64,000 nucleotides of DNA, taken from assembly GCA_963565915.1 (NCBI GenBank), contig OY751485.1:2046001-2110000 (forward strand), read 5' to 3'. The stretch comes from Entoloma clypeatum. Its lineage: Eukaryota; Basidiomycota; Agaricomycetes; Agaricales; Entolomataceae. Of this stretch, positions 11,186 through 23,095 are shown piece after piece. Each line of letters starts with the position of its first letter. The stretch's first letter is position 1. A program made the position numbers and the translations under genes. Under the pieces are notes generated by a model that did no database searches, was not told where the DNA came from, and was given only the letters and a program-made list of their open reading frames with translations.

Positions 11186-13930
11186 CATCGCGGCGTTTTT
11201 TCTTGCTTTCCATGTTACCGTGTCGGACTATTCTGCATAAAATGCTTGCATTGATGATCCCCTTCTTGAAGTCGAGAACAGAACTTGCGGAAAACTGCAT
11301 CTCCCGTTGAGATGGATGACTGAACAATGACCATTTTCATCAGGAGCAAAAAAGGATACAGGTACGTAGCGACCTAAATCATTTCTCTTGTGGACGAGTA
11401 ACGCAGTTCTCGTTGCCTCTGGCCTCCAGTGAGCTTCTAACTGTACAACTGGAAGATTATTTTTCACCTGGTGTATGTCCAAGTTGACTGGTTCGACATG
11501 CAAAGAGCCAAGAAGAGAACAAAAGCCCTGATACGGCTGTCGGTGATTCTGGCGTGATGTCCTCAGCATCCTAATTGAAATGTTCGAACACCAGGACTCA
11601 GATGATGCCAAACCTCCAAACCGGATGATCCATTGTAAGATCTCGGATCAGTCATCAATGCCCACTCGTGAACCCAAGGGAGCCACCAAGATCATCGGAG
11701 AGCCTGCAGAGTGGTATCTTCTAAGGCCATCCCCTTGCAGCCTTTGTCGCCATAGCCTCTCAAATCGGATTGCTCGCCAATTCACATATCACCACACTGC
11801 ACGAACACCAAGTGATCGCTTCGTTTGCGTAGAGTGAAACCTTTCTGCGCATAACGGACCGGGGTGGCGGGACTTCCGACTGGTCGGTGAAATCCGCCAC
11901 ACGCCAATAGTAACTCGTTACCCGTGAACTCGTGATATCTGTGTTAAAGGCATGAGCACCCTCCAATATCGGCTTGATGTCTGTCCTAGGTAAGGTGAGT
12001 ATGTACAATACTCTTCTATCGAGAGAGGATCATCTGGTGTCCTTATCTGATGGGTTCTTTCCAAAGTTTGAGGAATCATACATTCAGTCATACAAAGCCC
12101 GGAGTTCTATCACGAAAATCCCGTGGACGTTTTTGGGCACATCATTCATTCCATGCCTTCATGCTTACATACCCCTCGTTTCAGAGATGGCGTCTGAATC
12201 CCGCCGGGAGTGTCTGTCAGTGGTCACTTCCAGATACATGACTTCCAGAGGAGATATGGCAACGCGCGTAATCACTGCACACTGGGGCCTGCGACTTGAA
12301 TTGCACAGCATTGGAAGGAAAGTGATCTCTTCCGTGTAGGAGACAGCTGTATTCAGTGAAGTGTTCCCAAGGAGTGTAACGCTATCCTCCATTGATTTTT
12401 TGGCCAAGACTCTGTGTTGCGTCCCCAATTCTTGTCTTCTGTGTGCCTTTCTGACTCGTCATGATAGGGGGTCGTACCGATCTTTGTACCCCCTTGCGAC
12501 TCGGAATGGCAATGGGAATGCAGGCTGTCGTCATGCCCGTCAAGGCACATCTCCCGTGCCCAAGGAGGCTCAAGGTATATGTACCTTTATCTCTAATTGA
12601 TCATTCCCTCAAATATTGCCTGCGCATTCATTTCATACACATCTGTTATATTCAGGGCACAATATTTCCGTTACTTCCACGGATCTCTTCGATACAGCTT
12701 TCAGCCCGAAGTCCTCATGAATATACTCAAGCTACGTGAGTAAGAAACTGTAAGAAAGCACTCCAAAGAGCCTCTCACAAAACGTGCCTGAGTGGCGCTG
12801 TCTCCCCCACGATGTCCGAGTCAATGAACCGTGAACTAGGTACCTTTCCATTACAAATTCCAGTGCTTTTTTCACCTATTTTCTTAGTGGGGCGAAATGA
12901 TGAAAATGTGGGCATGGCCACGTCGCGGTTGCCTCGAGTGGGCTCATGGGCTCGATTACTGTGCAAGAAGAAAGATCTTACGACAAAAAAATGAAGACTG
13001 TTGCATCACGAAGTTCACCCTCCTCAAGACGTTAAATCGGACATTCCTCTGGCATCAAGCAGCTACGTACCTCATCAGCAAAGCAGGGTTTATTGCGGGC
13101 TGGACGCTGGCCCATTGTTACCTCTTATTATGCCCACGCACATGCAACGCGGTCGTCTCCCGCCACCAACAGCAAGCGACTCCTTGCAGAGACAAGAAGT
13201 AATACATTTGTGTTGAGCGTCGCAAGTGTGGAGGAAACATTCGACCTTTCTCGTCAAACGATAACATCAAAAGACATCTATACTTGGCAATCAGAAGGAA
13301 GACTGGATGGACGGACCCAAGGCGCGTTAAACGATATAGAGCTCGGCAGACAGTTTTGAAAATCCTCCATGAGTGATTGCCAAGCTACTCTTCAGGGCAC
13401 CAGTATAATTCATCCGGGCTCGGTGTGAGTACTGAGCCTGATGCGTACTTCGTATCGAGGTACAGAAGGTAAGGTGGCTCATTCATTCGCAGTTCCATAA
13501 GCACCCAGGCTTGAAACAAGTATTAGGACGAGGAAAGGCTTCATGTCGGTTCGTGATCTTCATGTTTGGGAGGGATTCCAAAATGCCGACATACGGATGA
13601 ACATTTTTGGTGCTTGCTATGGGCTGCTAATAGGTATTTAATCCGTAAGTATAGAGATTTAATAGATTGATCGTTGAGGCATGGTGACCTCGAGGAGTTA
13701 AGTACTAGTCGAGGACAAAGTCTGATTGAAGGGCGTCAGGCACATTTGATGATGTGCCTGGATTGTAAATGATTGCCTGCATTCAGTTCCCAGCGTATAC
13801 CTCCACCACCGTTTCCAAGTCTCTGCGACACCATCACCAGCCATCCCACCGCCGTCGCCGCCGTTCTCCCCATCCGCCTCATCCAAGGCTTCCACGCTGG
13901 ACTGTCTACGAATCCCTCCCCGAACCCTCG
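11186..13930. other. Gene-poor gap with doubtful coding traces
   Basis: No gene can be named in these 2.7 kb. Two traces may be decayed or unresolved exons on +. The first is 12530-12745, with a well-formed intron (GTATATG..ATTCAG, about 12574-12656) followed by AQYFRYFHGSLRYSFQ. The second is 13215-13375, read as YICVERRKCGGN then RPFSSNDNIKRHL, which resembles a C2H2 finger but lacks a proper second His. Neither connects to a convincing start. The last few hundred bases upstream of 13931 must hold the OPT promoter. Confidence 0.3.
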
Positions 13931-16900
13931 ATGGTCCGCCGTCCCACGTCCAGCGCGGGCTCTTCTCGCCCGTACACTTCCACAGGGCCTCGACCGTCCA
14001 CTGCAACGGACAGCAGCGCTTTCCACGGTTTCGCACCCCAGTATCCTTATAGTCCCGATTATGACCTTCAGGAAGAGGAAGAAGAGAGCGACGACGACGA
14101 TGTTTTTGCTTTCCTCCCACCTTCGACTGCAGAGCAGCGGGACCAGCAGCATCAGGACCACCACCACCTACAACATGACCATGCGCAGTATTTTACAGAC
14201 CATCGTCAACCAGATTCATCCGTTGCCTCACCTTACCTCACATACCCGTCCCCCACGTTCGATCCCCAAGCGCGTTACCCTGCTGACACTGTTCCCACCG
14301 CTGGCCCTTCCGCGCACAATTTTCGCTACTTACAGCCCCCGCCGCAGTCCCCGCCTTCCACCGATTCTCATACCCATAATACCCCCGACGATCAATACCG
14401 TCTTAGGAGGCTGAGCACCGCTGCTGATACTGTGCTCTCTCACGTTCCAACCACCGCTGAATCCCGCGAGGTTCGGATATCCCTGCCAAACGCAAGTCAA
14501 GTCCCTTCTGTGCGAGGCGAGAAAGACTTGGATGTCGAGATAGGTTCTTCCAGGAGGCGCAGAATCGACTCTTCAGTTCTCGATTCGTCCAGCGTGGACC
14601 AAAGTCTGGTCGATGATGATACTAGCCGCGAAGGCTCCATAAAGTGAGTGTTTTGTACTCTTTTGGAAGGTCCGCCCAATATGTCCGTTGGGTTGCCATT
14701 AATTGCCGTCTTCTCGACTTCTTTCATGTCCTCGCGACCGTCCACTTACGTCGAACTTCGTCGTGCCCAAGTGATCCACCACGTCAAACATGTCAAGTTC
14801 TGTTGTCCATCTTTTTGTTTATTTCTACCATCTTTTTTCTTTTTCTCCTGCGCTCAACATGTCTTTGCAAAACTCCTCGCTAACATCCCTCTCTCTTCCT
14901 CCTTCTGCGCCATCTTTCGCTAGAATGGAATTCGATTTAGACGCAATAGAAGACGAGGATAGTCCATACCCCGAAGTTCGCGCATCTGTGTCCAATATCG
15001 ATGACCCCGATATGCCTGCTCTGACCATGCGTATGTGGTTCGTGGGACTTGTCCTCTGCATGATCAGCACGTTAGTCCTTCCATTGAACTTTCCAATTGG
15101 CCAGTGTTTGCTCATTGTCAAGTTGTGGCTCGATAGGTCTCTTAATGTCTTCTTCAATTTCCGAGCGCCGGCCCCAGCGGTGGTTCCCTTGGCGTTATTG
15201 CTGATCTCATACCCTTTCGGCAAATTTCTTGCGTTCACGATGCCAATAACGACCTATCGAATCCCGATACCCCACCTCCCTCCCTCTATTGTCCCAATTC
15301 CGAATATCAAGACCTCACGCCTTGGCATGCTCTGCATCAACCTTATCCGGCCACTCACGTACACACGGATTATCGAGCTCTCCCTCAATCCGGGTCCATG
15401 GAACATCAAAGAACATGTCCTCGTGTTCATCATGGCAAACGTGGCCGTTGGAAACCCATACGCTCTGAATGCCGTCGTGGTTTCAGAGGTGTACTACAAC
15501 ATTAAGCTCGGTTATTGGTTCGCTCTCGTGCTTGTTTTAGCCACGCAATTGACAGGCTTCGGTCTTGCTGGTCTCTGTCGTCGATTTTTGGTTTGGCCCG
15601 CAAGCATGGTGTGGCCGCAGAACCTGGTGGCGTGTACCTTATTGAATACTCTACATGCAGAAGATGAGGATGATGGGATTTCTCCGAGTCTTGGAGGAGA
15701 AAGGAGCAAGGGAATAACGCGATACAAGTTCTTCCTGATCCTGATGGTCTCGAGCTTTTTCTACTTTTTCTTGCCAGGTACGAATACTTGCTTGCTCTCG
15801 TTGGCCAATGACCTTCAAGGTGACATCTTCTCGTAGGATTTTTGTTCCAGGCACTTTCGGTCTTCTCATTCGTCTGCTGGGCGGCTCCTACGAACGTTCC
15901 TATCAATCAAATATTCGGTGTAAGTAGTGGGCTAGGATTCAGCGTGTTGACTTTCGACTGGACCCAAATAAGCTGGATAGGCAGTCCTTTGATGGGTACA
16001 CCTCCTATAACCATCTATTGTATTTCTAAAGCTGACCCTGCTTCACAGTGCCTTGGTGGGCGGAAGTTCATATCTTCCTTGGTTTTGTCCTATTCTATTG
16101 GATCCTGACGCCTGCTCTGTATTATTCTAACGTATGTCTCGCTCCATCCCGGATCTTTGTTGGGTCTGACTCAAAACCCACTCTAGTCCTGGTCACTTGC
16201 CTACTTTCCAATTTCTGGTAACCAGCCATATGACCGCTTCGGCAACATCTACAACGTCAGCCGTGTGCTCACGGCGGACGACCGCTTCGATCTGGAGGCC
16301 TACAACAACTATTCGCCGCTTTATCTCCCTGCCACATATGCGATGACCTATCTACTTGCATTTGCTCTAAGCACTTGCGTCATCATCCACACCATCCTGT
16401 ATCACGGCCGCAGCCTGCTTAACGGGATCAAGAAAATGAAGGTTGAACAAGACGACATCCATGCCAAGCTGATGCGGAACTATCCTGAAGTGCCGGATTG
16501 GTGGTACTTGAGCGCTTTCGGATTCTTCTTTTCCATGGCCATTGTTGCTGTAGAGGTACAGTTTTATGTGCATCATATGGTGCTGGAACTCATTTTCTCT
16601 AGGTTTGGGAAACGAATGTTCCTGTCTGGGCTCTGCTTCTTGCCCTTATCCTTCCTGTCATCTACATCCTCCCATCTGGGTTCATTTATGCCATGACCGG
16701 CCAGGGCGTGAGTTCCTTTTTGACTGATTATTCCCCGAGACTCACTTTTTGAGATTGTAGATTACGCTCAACATCCTGGCACAAATCATCCCAGGAACAC
16801 TCCTACCAGGCAACCCTCTTGCGAACATGGTATCTTGCGATATTCAAAGCATATTTCCAAATCTTCTAATCGCATATTTTAGGTCTTCAAAGCATACGCA

Positions 16901-17869
16901 GTGCAGACGCTGACGGAGGCCACATCCTTTGTACAAGACTTGAAATTAGGTCACTACGTCAAAGTACCCCCCAGAGCCACGTTCCTAGGTAATTAATCTT
17001 GCACTTCTCCGCCCGCCCGCCTGGATTGAATATTGTCCAAACCAGTGCAACTGATCGCCACGATACTTGCCGCGTTCCTCCAAGTCGGTGTGAAAACTTG
17101 GATATTTTCCAATGTCCCAGATATCTGCCAGCCAACGCAGAAGAGCCAGCTGACCTGTCCTCATAACCAAGTATTCTATACGGCATCCGCGGTCTGGTAC
17201 GTTCAGTGGTTCTTGGTACCTGTGCCAATGCTAAAGTTATCCATTAGGGGTCTAATTGGGCCGAGTAGACAATTCGGACGGGGCTCCATTTATCACCCTC
17301 ACCTGTATGCCATGGTCATCGGTGTCTTCCTTCCCATTCCTTTCTGGTTCTGGCAGCGACGTTACCCCAACTCTTGGATCAGGTATGTCAGCACACCAGT
17401 AATCCTGAATGGAGTATCAGGCATTCCACCGGCAACCGGCATCAATTATTCCTCTTGGTTTGCCGTCGGATTCTTGTTTCAATATGTGATACGGAAGAGG
17501 AACTTTGCGTGGTGGAGCAAGTTCAATTATATTACGAGTGCTGCGTTGGACAGTGGTATGTCGATTTTCCTTCGTTCAAAGGTACTGTTGTTAACTCGGT
17601 GCGGTTTAGGGACGGTGCTCTCTCTTATATTCATCTTCTTCACACTCCAGGTAAGTCTATTCCTGACAGTATGGGGTTGATTACTCACAGATATTGCACA
17701 GTTCCCGCGTCAAGGCAGAATATCTGTCACCTGGTGGGGTAACACAGTCCACCGACAGAGTAAGTTTTATGAGTCCAATTAAGGCGCTACCCTTGCTGAC
17801 AATACCTCAGCTGCGGACTGGTATGCAACGCCACTCCTCCCCATCCCAGAGGGTGGCATCCCCAGATAG
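13931..17869 (+). CDS. OPT-family oligopeptide transporter
   Basis: A roughly 1000-residue polytopic plasma-membrane protein that imports small peptides with protons, in about 13 exons. The first ~240 residues are a low-complexity cytosolic tail (acidic run EEEEESDDDDVF, His/Gln-rich HHHLQHDHAQ, then Ser/Thr). After a 280-bp intron (14644-14923, unusually long here; a hidden exon is possible) the core begins: EDEDSPYPEVRASVSNIDDP, a classic OPT entry motif, then FNFRAPAPAVVPLALLLISY and the signature ELSLNPGPWNIKEHVLVFIM. Later parts include FGNIYNVSRVLT, SPLYLPATYAMTYLLAFALS, YYHGR-type ILYHGRSLLNGIKK, IPGTLLPGNPLANM and LGHYVKVPPRATFL, ending TADWYATPLLPIPEGGIPR. All family blocks are in order, so the gene is probably intact. 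Several ATGs lie upstream of 13931 in frame; 13931 opens the disordered tail. Confidence 0.92.
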
Positions 17870-18963
17870 TGAACCAAGTTGCTCCCTCTCTATTCCTGTA
17901 ATCCTATCCGATCATAAAACATTCGACAAATTCTGAAAGACCCCCCCATCCATCCTTTTGTACAGTTTGGCCACGTCATTCATTCATTTTTCCTTCACCG
18001 TACTATCGCCAACCGTAATATATTATGACGTTCAAAATTTTAAACACATTTTCACCCCCCTCCCACGTCCTCCTATCCCCTACCATCTCGTCGAATTTGT
18101 TGGGCTTTAGATTTAGTGAAATTCTATTTTTTTTTCGGTGTATGCGGTTCTTTCTTTTGAGTTTGGGGGCGACCATTTGTAGGACATACTTCATTTTCAT
18201 GACGGCTAGACTCTTAGTCTACGTACTTAGCTGAATCTTCTCATTCCCTCGCTGAGCTTTCAGGCAACGTTCGCAGAATAGAGGGATAAGCCACGACGAC
18301 TGACCATTTATTGTCGAGATTGAGATGTATCTTCGATTTTAATTTTCTTTGTGGTTAGGGCAAGAACCTCCACCCAAGTAGATGAGGCAGCATTAGAATT
18401 GGAAGGTCATTTTCAGCTTGGATCTCATAGTTTCCGAAATGGCCGTACAATTTATTGTTGACGGACCGGGGTACATACATACAGGGGGGGAGGGCCATTG
18501 AGAATCGAACTTCCGTCTAACGAAGATAAGGCAACGGCCACCAAGAACGATGTACGGCGATGATGCGCAGGGCATCGACAAAGCCGCCAAACCTTAGAGT
18601 ACATTGGCTGCCCTTACTGATGATGCCAGGGCGGGATGGTTCTCTTGCAAATATAGAGGAAGGCGACATTTATGTTTCCGTTTACGCACTGCTTCGAAGA
18701 AACGGTAAGGATTGCGGCTCGATCCAGAGCTTTTCATTTAGTGGATATGTTGGTAGTAAATACTTCATGCAGCGAGCACACAAAAAAACCAGAGCAGCTA
18801 GCGAACTTGGCTAACGTGTTTACGGGTGTTTTCAATCAGTTCCATAGGCAGATAACACTGTGTTCCCGTAACGTGAACATCGGTGAGCTCATCCGGTCCT
18901 TTTGAATCTTCAGCTTTGCTTAACACTTGGACAAGAAACTCTTTTCTAATATTCTAGACAGCT
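17870..18963. other. Intergenic stretch without a recognisable gene
   Basis: AT- and pyrimidine-rich sequence at 17940-18200 probably carries the 3' end of the OPT transcript. Short frames between 18390 and 18910 lack splice signals that would join them into anything plausible. The ERV2 promoter must be near the right end. Confidence 0.4.
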
Positions 18964-19917
18964 ATGCTCTCCCGGTTCGCAAAAGCATTCATTGCGACTG
19001 TCATGGCGCTGGTAGATTTCTTGACCACATACCCACGAAAGTCTTCTAAACTGTTCCGTCAGTTACTGTTAACCATGCTGGCGTTCCTACACCCCCGGTC
19101 TCTCTCGTACGTCGATCCTTGGACGGGACAGCTCTTCGCCGAAGGAGGCGTTGAGAAATTGCTGCCGAAGTCTCCTCCGATACCTCCTCATATTGTAGAG
19201 GGAAAAGTCATCATGCCGAAGCTCGAGAATGCAACTGCCAAGTATATATGATACCTGGGAATCATGCTGCACTGCCTTACTGAGGTGGTTGACAGAGCTG
19301 CTCTAGGTCGTGCGACATGGAAATTAATGTGAGCCATCGCGAGGTTGTTTGACCTCAGGCCACTAACGTTGTGAAACAGGCATACAATGACACTCCGCTT
19401 TCCCGAGGTATTGGCTCTCTCCTCGGGTGGTTTTCCTGGCTGAAGAGACACCTCTGTCAGAATCCCACACCAGATGAGCGGACCGCACTCCGTTCATATT
19501 TTCACCTTACCTCACGATTATACCCCTGTGGAGAATGTGCCGAAGAGTTCCAGATGTTATTGAAAAAATTCCCGCCCCAGGTAATCTATCAGCTTCTGTT
19601 CTCGCGATACACACAATAACTCTCGGTAGACTTCGTCGCGGCGGTCAGCATCTCTTTGGTAGGCTCTCGTGCTCATTGTCTTGTCTCGTATTCATCAAAA
19701 CAGGCTATGCCACCTTCACAACGAAGTGAACAAACGTCTCAAAAAACCCATTTTTGACTGCACACATCTCAGTGAAGAGTATGACTGTGGCTGCGGGGAC
19801 GAACCCCTTAAGATCACTCCACCATCCTCGACTTCTGATCCTGGTCCAATGGACTTGGAATATGATTTCAGCAAAGACGATGTGACTGGGGCTGGCCTGA
19901 TCAAGGGCGGAAGATGA
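18964..19917 (+). CDS. ERV2: FAD-linked sulfhydryl oxidase of the ER
   Basis: Six exons (18964-19241, 19296-19328, 19380-19407, 19461-19580, 19630-19658, 19704-19917) give 233 aa. The enzyme makes disulfide bonds and passes electrons to oxygen through FAD. The N-terminus has a hydrophobic stretch (AFIATVMALVDFL) that could be a signal anchor. The ERV/ALR core follows: DERTALRSYFHLTSRLYPCG with the active-site CGEC, and the FAD-binding LCHLHNEVNKRLKKPIFDC. The C-terminal EEYDCGCGDEP supplies the CGC shuttle pair characteristic of Erv2 rather than mitochondrial Erv1. Three internal exons are only 28-33 nt and the core makes sense only when they are included. A downstream exon after 19917 is conceivable but not supported by frame. 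Confidence 0.92.
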
Positions 19918-21043
19918 CGTATTGTAAGTTCTATAACTGCAACTAATGTCATAGACTAACTGAATTTATGTTGGGTCAGTGGGGATATCCGGTGGGCGGG
20001 CCCCACGCCAGGCCGAGGCGCCCTGCTGGTAACATCAGTGAGCGCCCCTTCCTTATCGCCTCGCTGTGGTCTGACCACGTGTGCCGCAGTTGCAAGGGTT
20101 CAGTTGTTTACCCAATGTGAAGAATCATATATAATTTACCAAATCCGAGCAATCTCATGGCCTCTTCAGCAAGCACGATCCAGCCCTGTGTATTGCCGTA
20201 TGATGTGTCTAACATAGATTCCAACAAGAATCACACTTAGTATGGACTCACCGAACATGGAATAGTCGGACAGCCTGAGCACCCAATCTTGTCATCTAAG
20301 GATGGTCAGGATGGTGGTGCTGCGCAAAGCTTATTGGGCAGTGTACGGCTTCTCATGAAGAACGACATGCTCCACCTTGGACCTCAAGATTACAATGCAA
20401 GTATCCATTACCTCCCCTGGGTTAATTGCTATAAATTCCTCGGCGCCTCGCAGGTTGGTCCATGTGAAACGATTGGTACATAATTTGAAGCAACCGAAAG
20501 CAACCGTGAGAGCATTCCATGGTTTTACACGTCCCCTCGTCCGTCGAGTTCTAAAAATCCACAAAACGGTCACAGGCCATGTTACTGGGGTTGGGCTATG
20601 AGAGGAAATGGCCGCGAGACAATGTCTGCTCAGCTTCAAGAGCAGTACATATCTTCTATATGGAGCCTACGTGTACGTTAATCAAACTTCTAGGTGCCGA
20701 AGTTCGAAGCTGCTATGGAGCCCCGACTGATCGTAGATCGTCGCACCAGCGGCACCACTATCAAATAAGCAGTTATGACAGACGAATTCACAACGAAGAG
20801 AAATGCCAGGGTAGAGTTACCATGTCGTACTGCACAAACTGGACCTCAAGTTGTGAACGTCACAAAGCTGCTTATTGGCATTGAACGAGGTTGTGTGGTG
20901 CACGATTGTGAGGATCCGGGCTCACACGCACGGCTAAATCGGGCCGATTCAAGGGCTTAGTGGGTAATCACGATAAGATGTTGTGCTGTACAGCCGAGTA
21001 GTTTGGTCTGGATCAGTTAGACTTGTACGGGAGGAGATAAGAA
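19918..21043. other. Intergenic stretch between ERV2 and the MITE
   Basis: GC-rich around 19990-20060 (GGTGGGCGGGCCCCACGCC is nearly palindromic), otherwise unremarkable. Short frames up to 102 codons on both strands have no recognisable domain or paired splice sites. Confidence 0.4.
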
Positions 21044-21045
21044 TA
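21044..21045. repeat. TA target-site duplication, left copy
   Basis: TA directly before the left inverted repeat; its partner is at 21717-21718 directly after the right inverted repeat. Confidence 0.75.
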
Positions 21046-21716
21046 CTATGGGTGACCGGGTGTTGCAAAATCACCTAGTTATGCAAAATTTCTCCGATGG
21101 GCGCATTCCCGCATCTTGAGCAACTGATGTCTCATAGATCGGGAATCTTTAGGCACTTTAGGAGACCACTGTAACTTCGAAACATGACATTCCTGTCCCT
21201 CAATGAAATCAGAGCTGAAAAACCATGAAAAACCACGATTTTCGAGCTTGTTCTATCTTGGTAAAATTGATGTTTGAGCGGGCACCTTCATCCTTCGGGA
21301 TATGATATGTTTTATTGTTATCCATCCTTAAAACAATTTCTCCGGGACAGAAACATGAGGTATACAAGACGTGGACACTCGTCGAATCTTGAGCGTGACA
21401 ACAAAACTCATCGAGCGTCGTATGGTTCGAACTCCGACAGGACCTCCCCCAAAGAGGCAGGAGGCTCTGCAGGGCGGAGACGTAAATTGTGATGTGACCC
21501 GAGTGTGACATATTTTGCACAACCTAGTGAAAATGGTGTGCCAATTTCCTCCCGCTCCAGTTATTTTTCCTTGCCACATATCCTCAAGATCAAGTGGAGA
21601 CAATTAAAGCCAGAAAGCCAGGCTGTACGACGGTAAAAGAATCAAGTCATTTGAGGCAGTGGATGTAGCACGATAAGCCCTCTTTAAAAAGTTTTGCAAC
21701 ACCCGGTCACCCATAG
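21046..21716. mobile_element. MITE-like non-autonomous element, Tc1/mariner type (TA target)
   Basis: The left end begins CTATGGGTGACCGGGTGTTG and the right end is its exact reverse complement. The perfect terminal inverted repeat is 25 bp (21046-21070 and 21692-21716). Both ends are flanked by TA (21044-21045 and 21717-21718), the target duplication of Tc1/mariner elements. A second, imperfect subterminal repeat exists: near the left end CCTAGTTATGCAAAAT, and inverted around 21513-21532 GTGCAAAATATG after CTAGG. The 671 bp hold no transposase frame, so mobility would depend on an enzyme encoded elsewhere. The perfect ends suggest recent insertion. It sits about 130 bp downstream of the HOP2 stop codon. 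Confidence 0.85.
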
Positions 21717-21843
21717 TAGAGGTTGAGGATAAGGTGGTTTGCGGGGGGGCTTTGATCAATATTCCAGTTTTTGTGCATGGATATTATGATACATCGTTGG
21801 ACATGAATGATAGAAAATGAACATGCGCAACCAGGGAAAATAC

Positions 21844-22922
21844 CTATCTCTTTCTCTTCAAGGGATTCGACGACTTCAGGCAGAGGCAAAGCGGTGTACG
21901 TTCGAGCGCAATATGTTCAGTTGTGTCATTTTCTATTCCCAGATCTTCTGCGAGACTAGTTGCATCTTGAGGGGGTAGAACGTCTGTTGCGAGCTGCCAG
22001 AATCTATGATGCAAATCAAGTCAGGTATATATCCATACGAGTTGCTGTATTGCTCCGGGAAACCAGAGAGAATTCATTGAAACTTGGGATTGAAACGCAC
22101 GTTGTGAATACCTTCCGTCTTCTAACCCACTCCGCTCGCCATTTTATCCAATCCACATCAATCTGAGCCAGTTCCTCTGCAGATATCAACGGCGCACCCG
22201 ACCGCAGAGGTTGAAGTCGAGCCAGTGTGCAAGTAATCTAGAGAAATTTGTCCTTTTCGGGTCTTGGGCATGGGCAGGACACCCAACTTACAGTGTTAGT
22301 AGCCTCCATAATTTGATCGTCAAGATCCAGGTCAGTCGGGGTTGTTTTCAATTTTGCCAGCTCTAGGAAAGACGTTCCGAATACTTATATATAAAGAATG
22401 CGGCAAAATATTTACCCAAATTGTGTGTCCTGAGGTCAGCAACGAGCCCTTTGTTCTCTTCTTCGACGGTTTTCAATTCGGTTTCAATAAACGCAAGTTT
22501 CTCTGGTGGTATGGAATCAATTGTGGATTGGTTGGCCACGAAGAAGGTGGTTTTTCCTGGGTATATGCGATAAGTATCCGCATATAAACAGAGCTTGGGC
22601 GGTGCTGGTGCATGCCGTATGTTTTTTGAACCAAGTGCCCTTTTTCGGCAAGCGCGACCAAGATCTTCTGTGTTGTGGCCTTTGGAACAGCACCCTTCAA
22701 ATTTGCTGCGACGTCAACCGCTCCATACGGACGATTCATCTGTGGAAGATTAGAAGTCAAGGTCAGAGAACTAGCGCACGCATACTCGTTTGAGGTATTC
22801 GAGAATCTTATCCTCGGCTGGGAGGGTATCAATCGCGATGTTCTTCACCTTGCAAAGAAGACGCTACCATCTTGTCCTTTGAGAACGGGTACCTTGGCAT
22901 CTGGCTTGGACTTGGATGCCAT
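21844..22922 (-). CDS. HOP2: Homologous-pairing protein 2, meiotic
   Basis: Seven exons (22868-22922, 22786-22817, 22616-22739, 22416-22556, 22292-22362, 22101-22237, 21844-22003) give 239 aa. Hop2 with Mnd1 stimulates Dmc1/Rad51 strand exchange in meiosis. The N-terminal winged helix is clear (AEDKILEYLKRMNRPYGAVD, VAANLKGAVPKATTQKIL, EKGHLVQKTYGKTTFFVANQ), followed by a coiled coil (FIETELKTVEEENKGLVADL) and the C-terminal TBPIP region (AQIDVDWIKWRAEWVRRRK, then TTFWQLATDVLPP), ending in a basic NPLKRKR. The intron at 22557-22615 has a GC donor (ACG|GCATGC); the frame is fixed by conserved residues on both sides. Its promoter is in the 173 bp shared with the divergent carrier gene. Confidence 0.93.
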
Positions 22923-23095
22923 CTTGAACGAGGGCAAGGGCAAGATTGATGATGCGCACCGGGAGTTGCCGAGGGATCGGCTCACCAAGGTCCGACAATC
23001 CAGTGTTCACGGAAGGAACTCCTACATTGCGCTCGTCGTAGGGGGAACAACTTGGCTCTTGACTGTATGAACGCACTCTTCCCGGCGATCTGCGA
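22923..23095. promoter_or_regulatory. Divergent promoter region HOP2 / mitochondrial carrier
   Basis: 173 bp between the two start codons, which face away from each other. No TATA box is evident. A meiosis gene and a mitochondrial carrier share this space; whether they are co-regulated cannot be read from sequence. Confidence 0.5.

Noticed and set aside
14644..14923. A hidden coding exon inside the 280-bp OPT intron
   Set aside because: A frame such as SSRPSTYVELRRAQ is open, but I could not find donor and acceptor pairs that keep the frame on both sides; left as a single long intron.
20331..20639. Minus-strand 102-codon frame between ERV2 and the MITE
   Set aside because: No recognisable motif, no paired splice sites, and comparable frames exist on the other strand.
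21415..21450. GGTTCGAACTCC inside the MITE, resembling a tRNA T-loop
   Set aside because: No matching acceptor, D or anticodon arms can be folded around it and stems do not pair.
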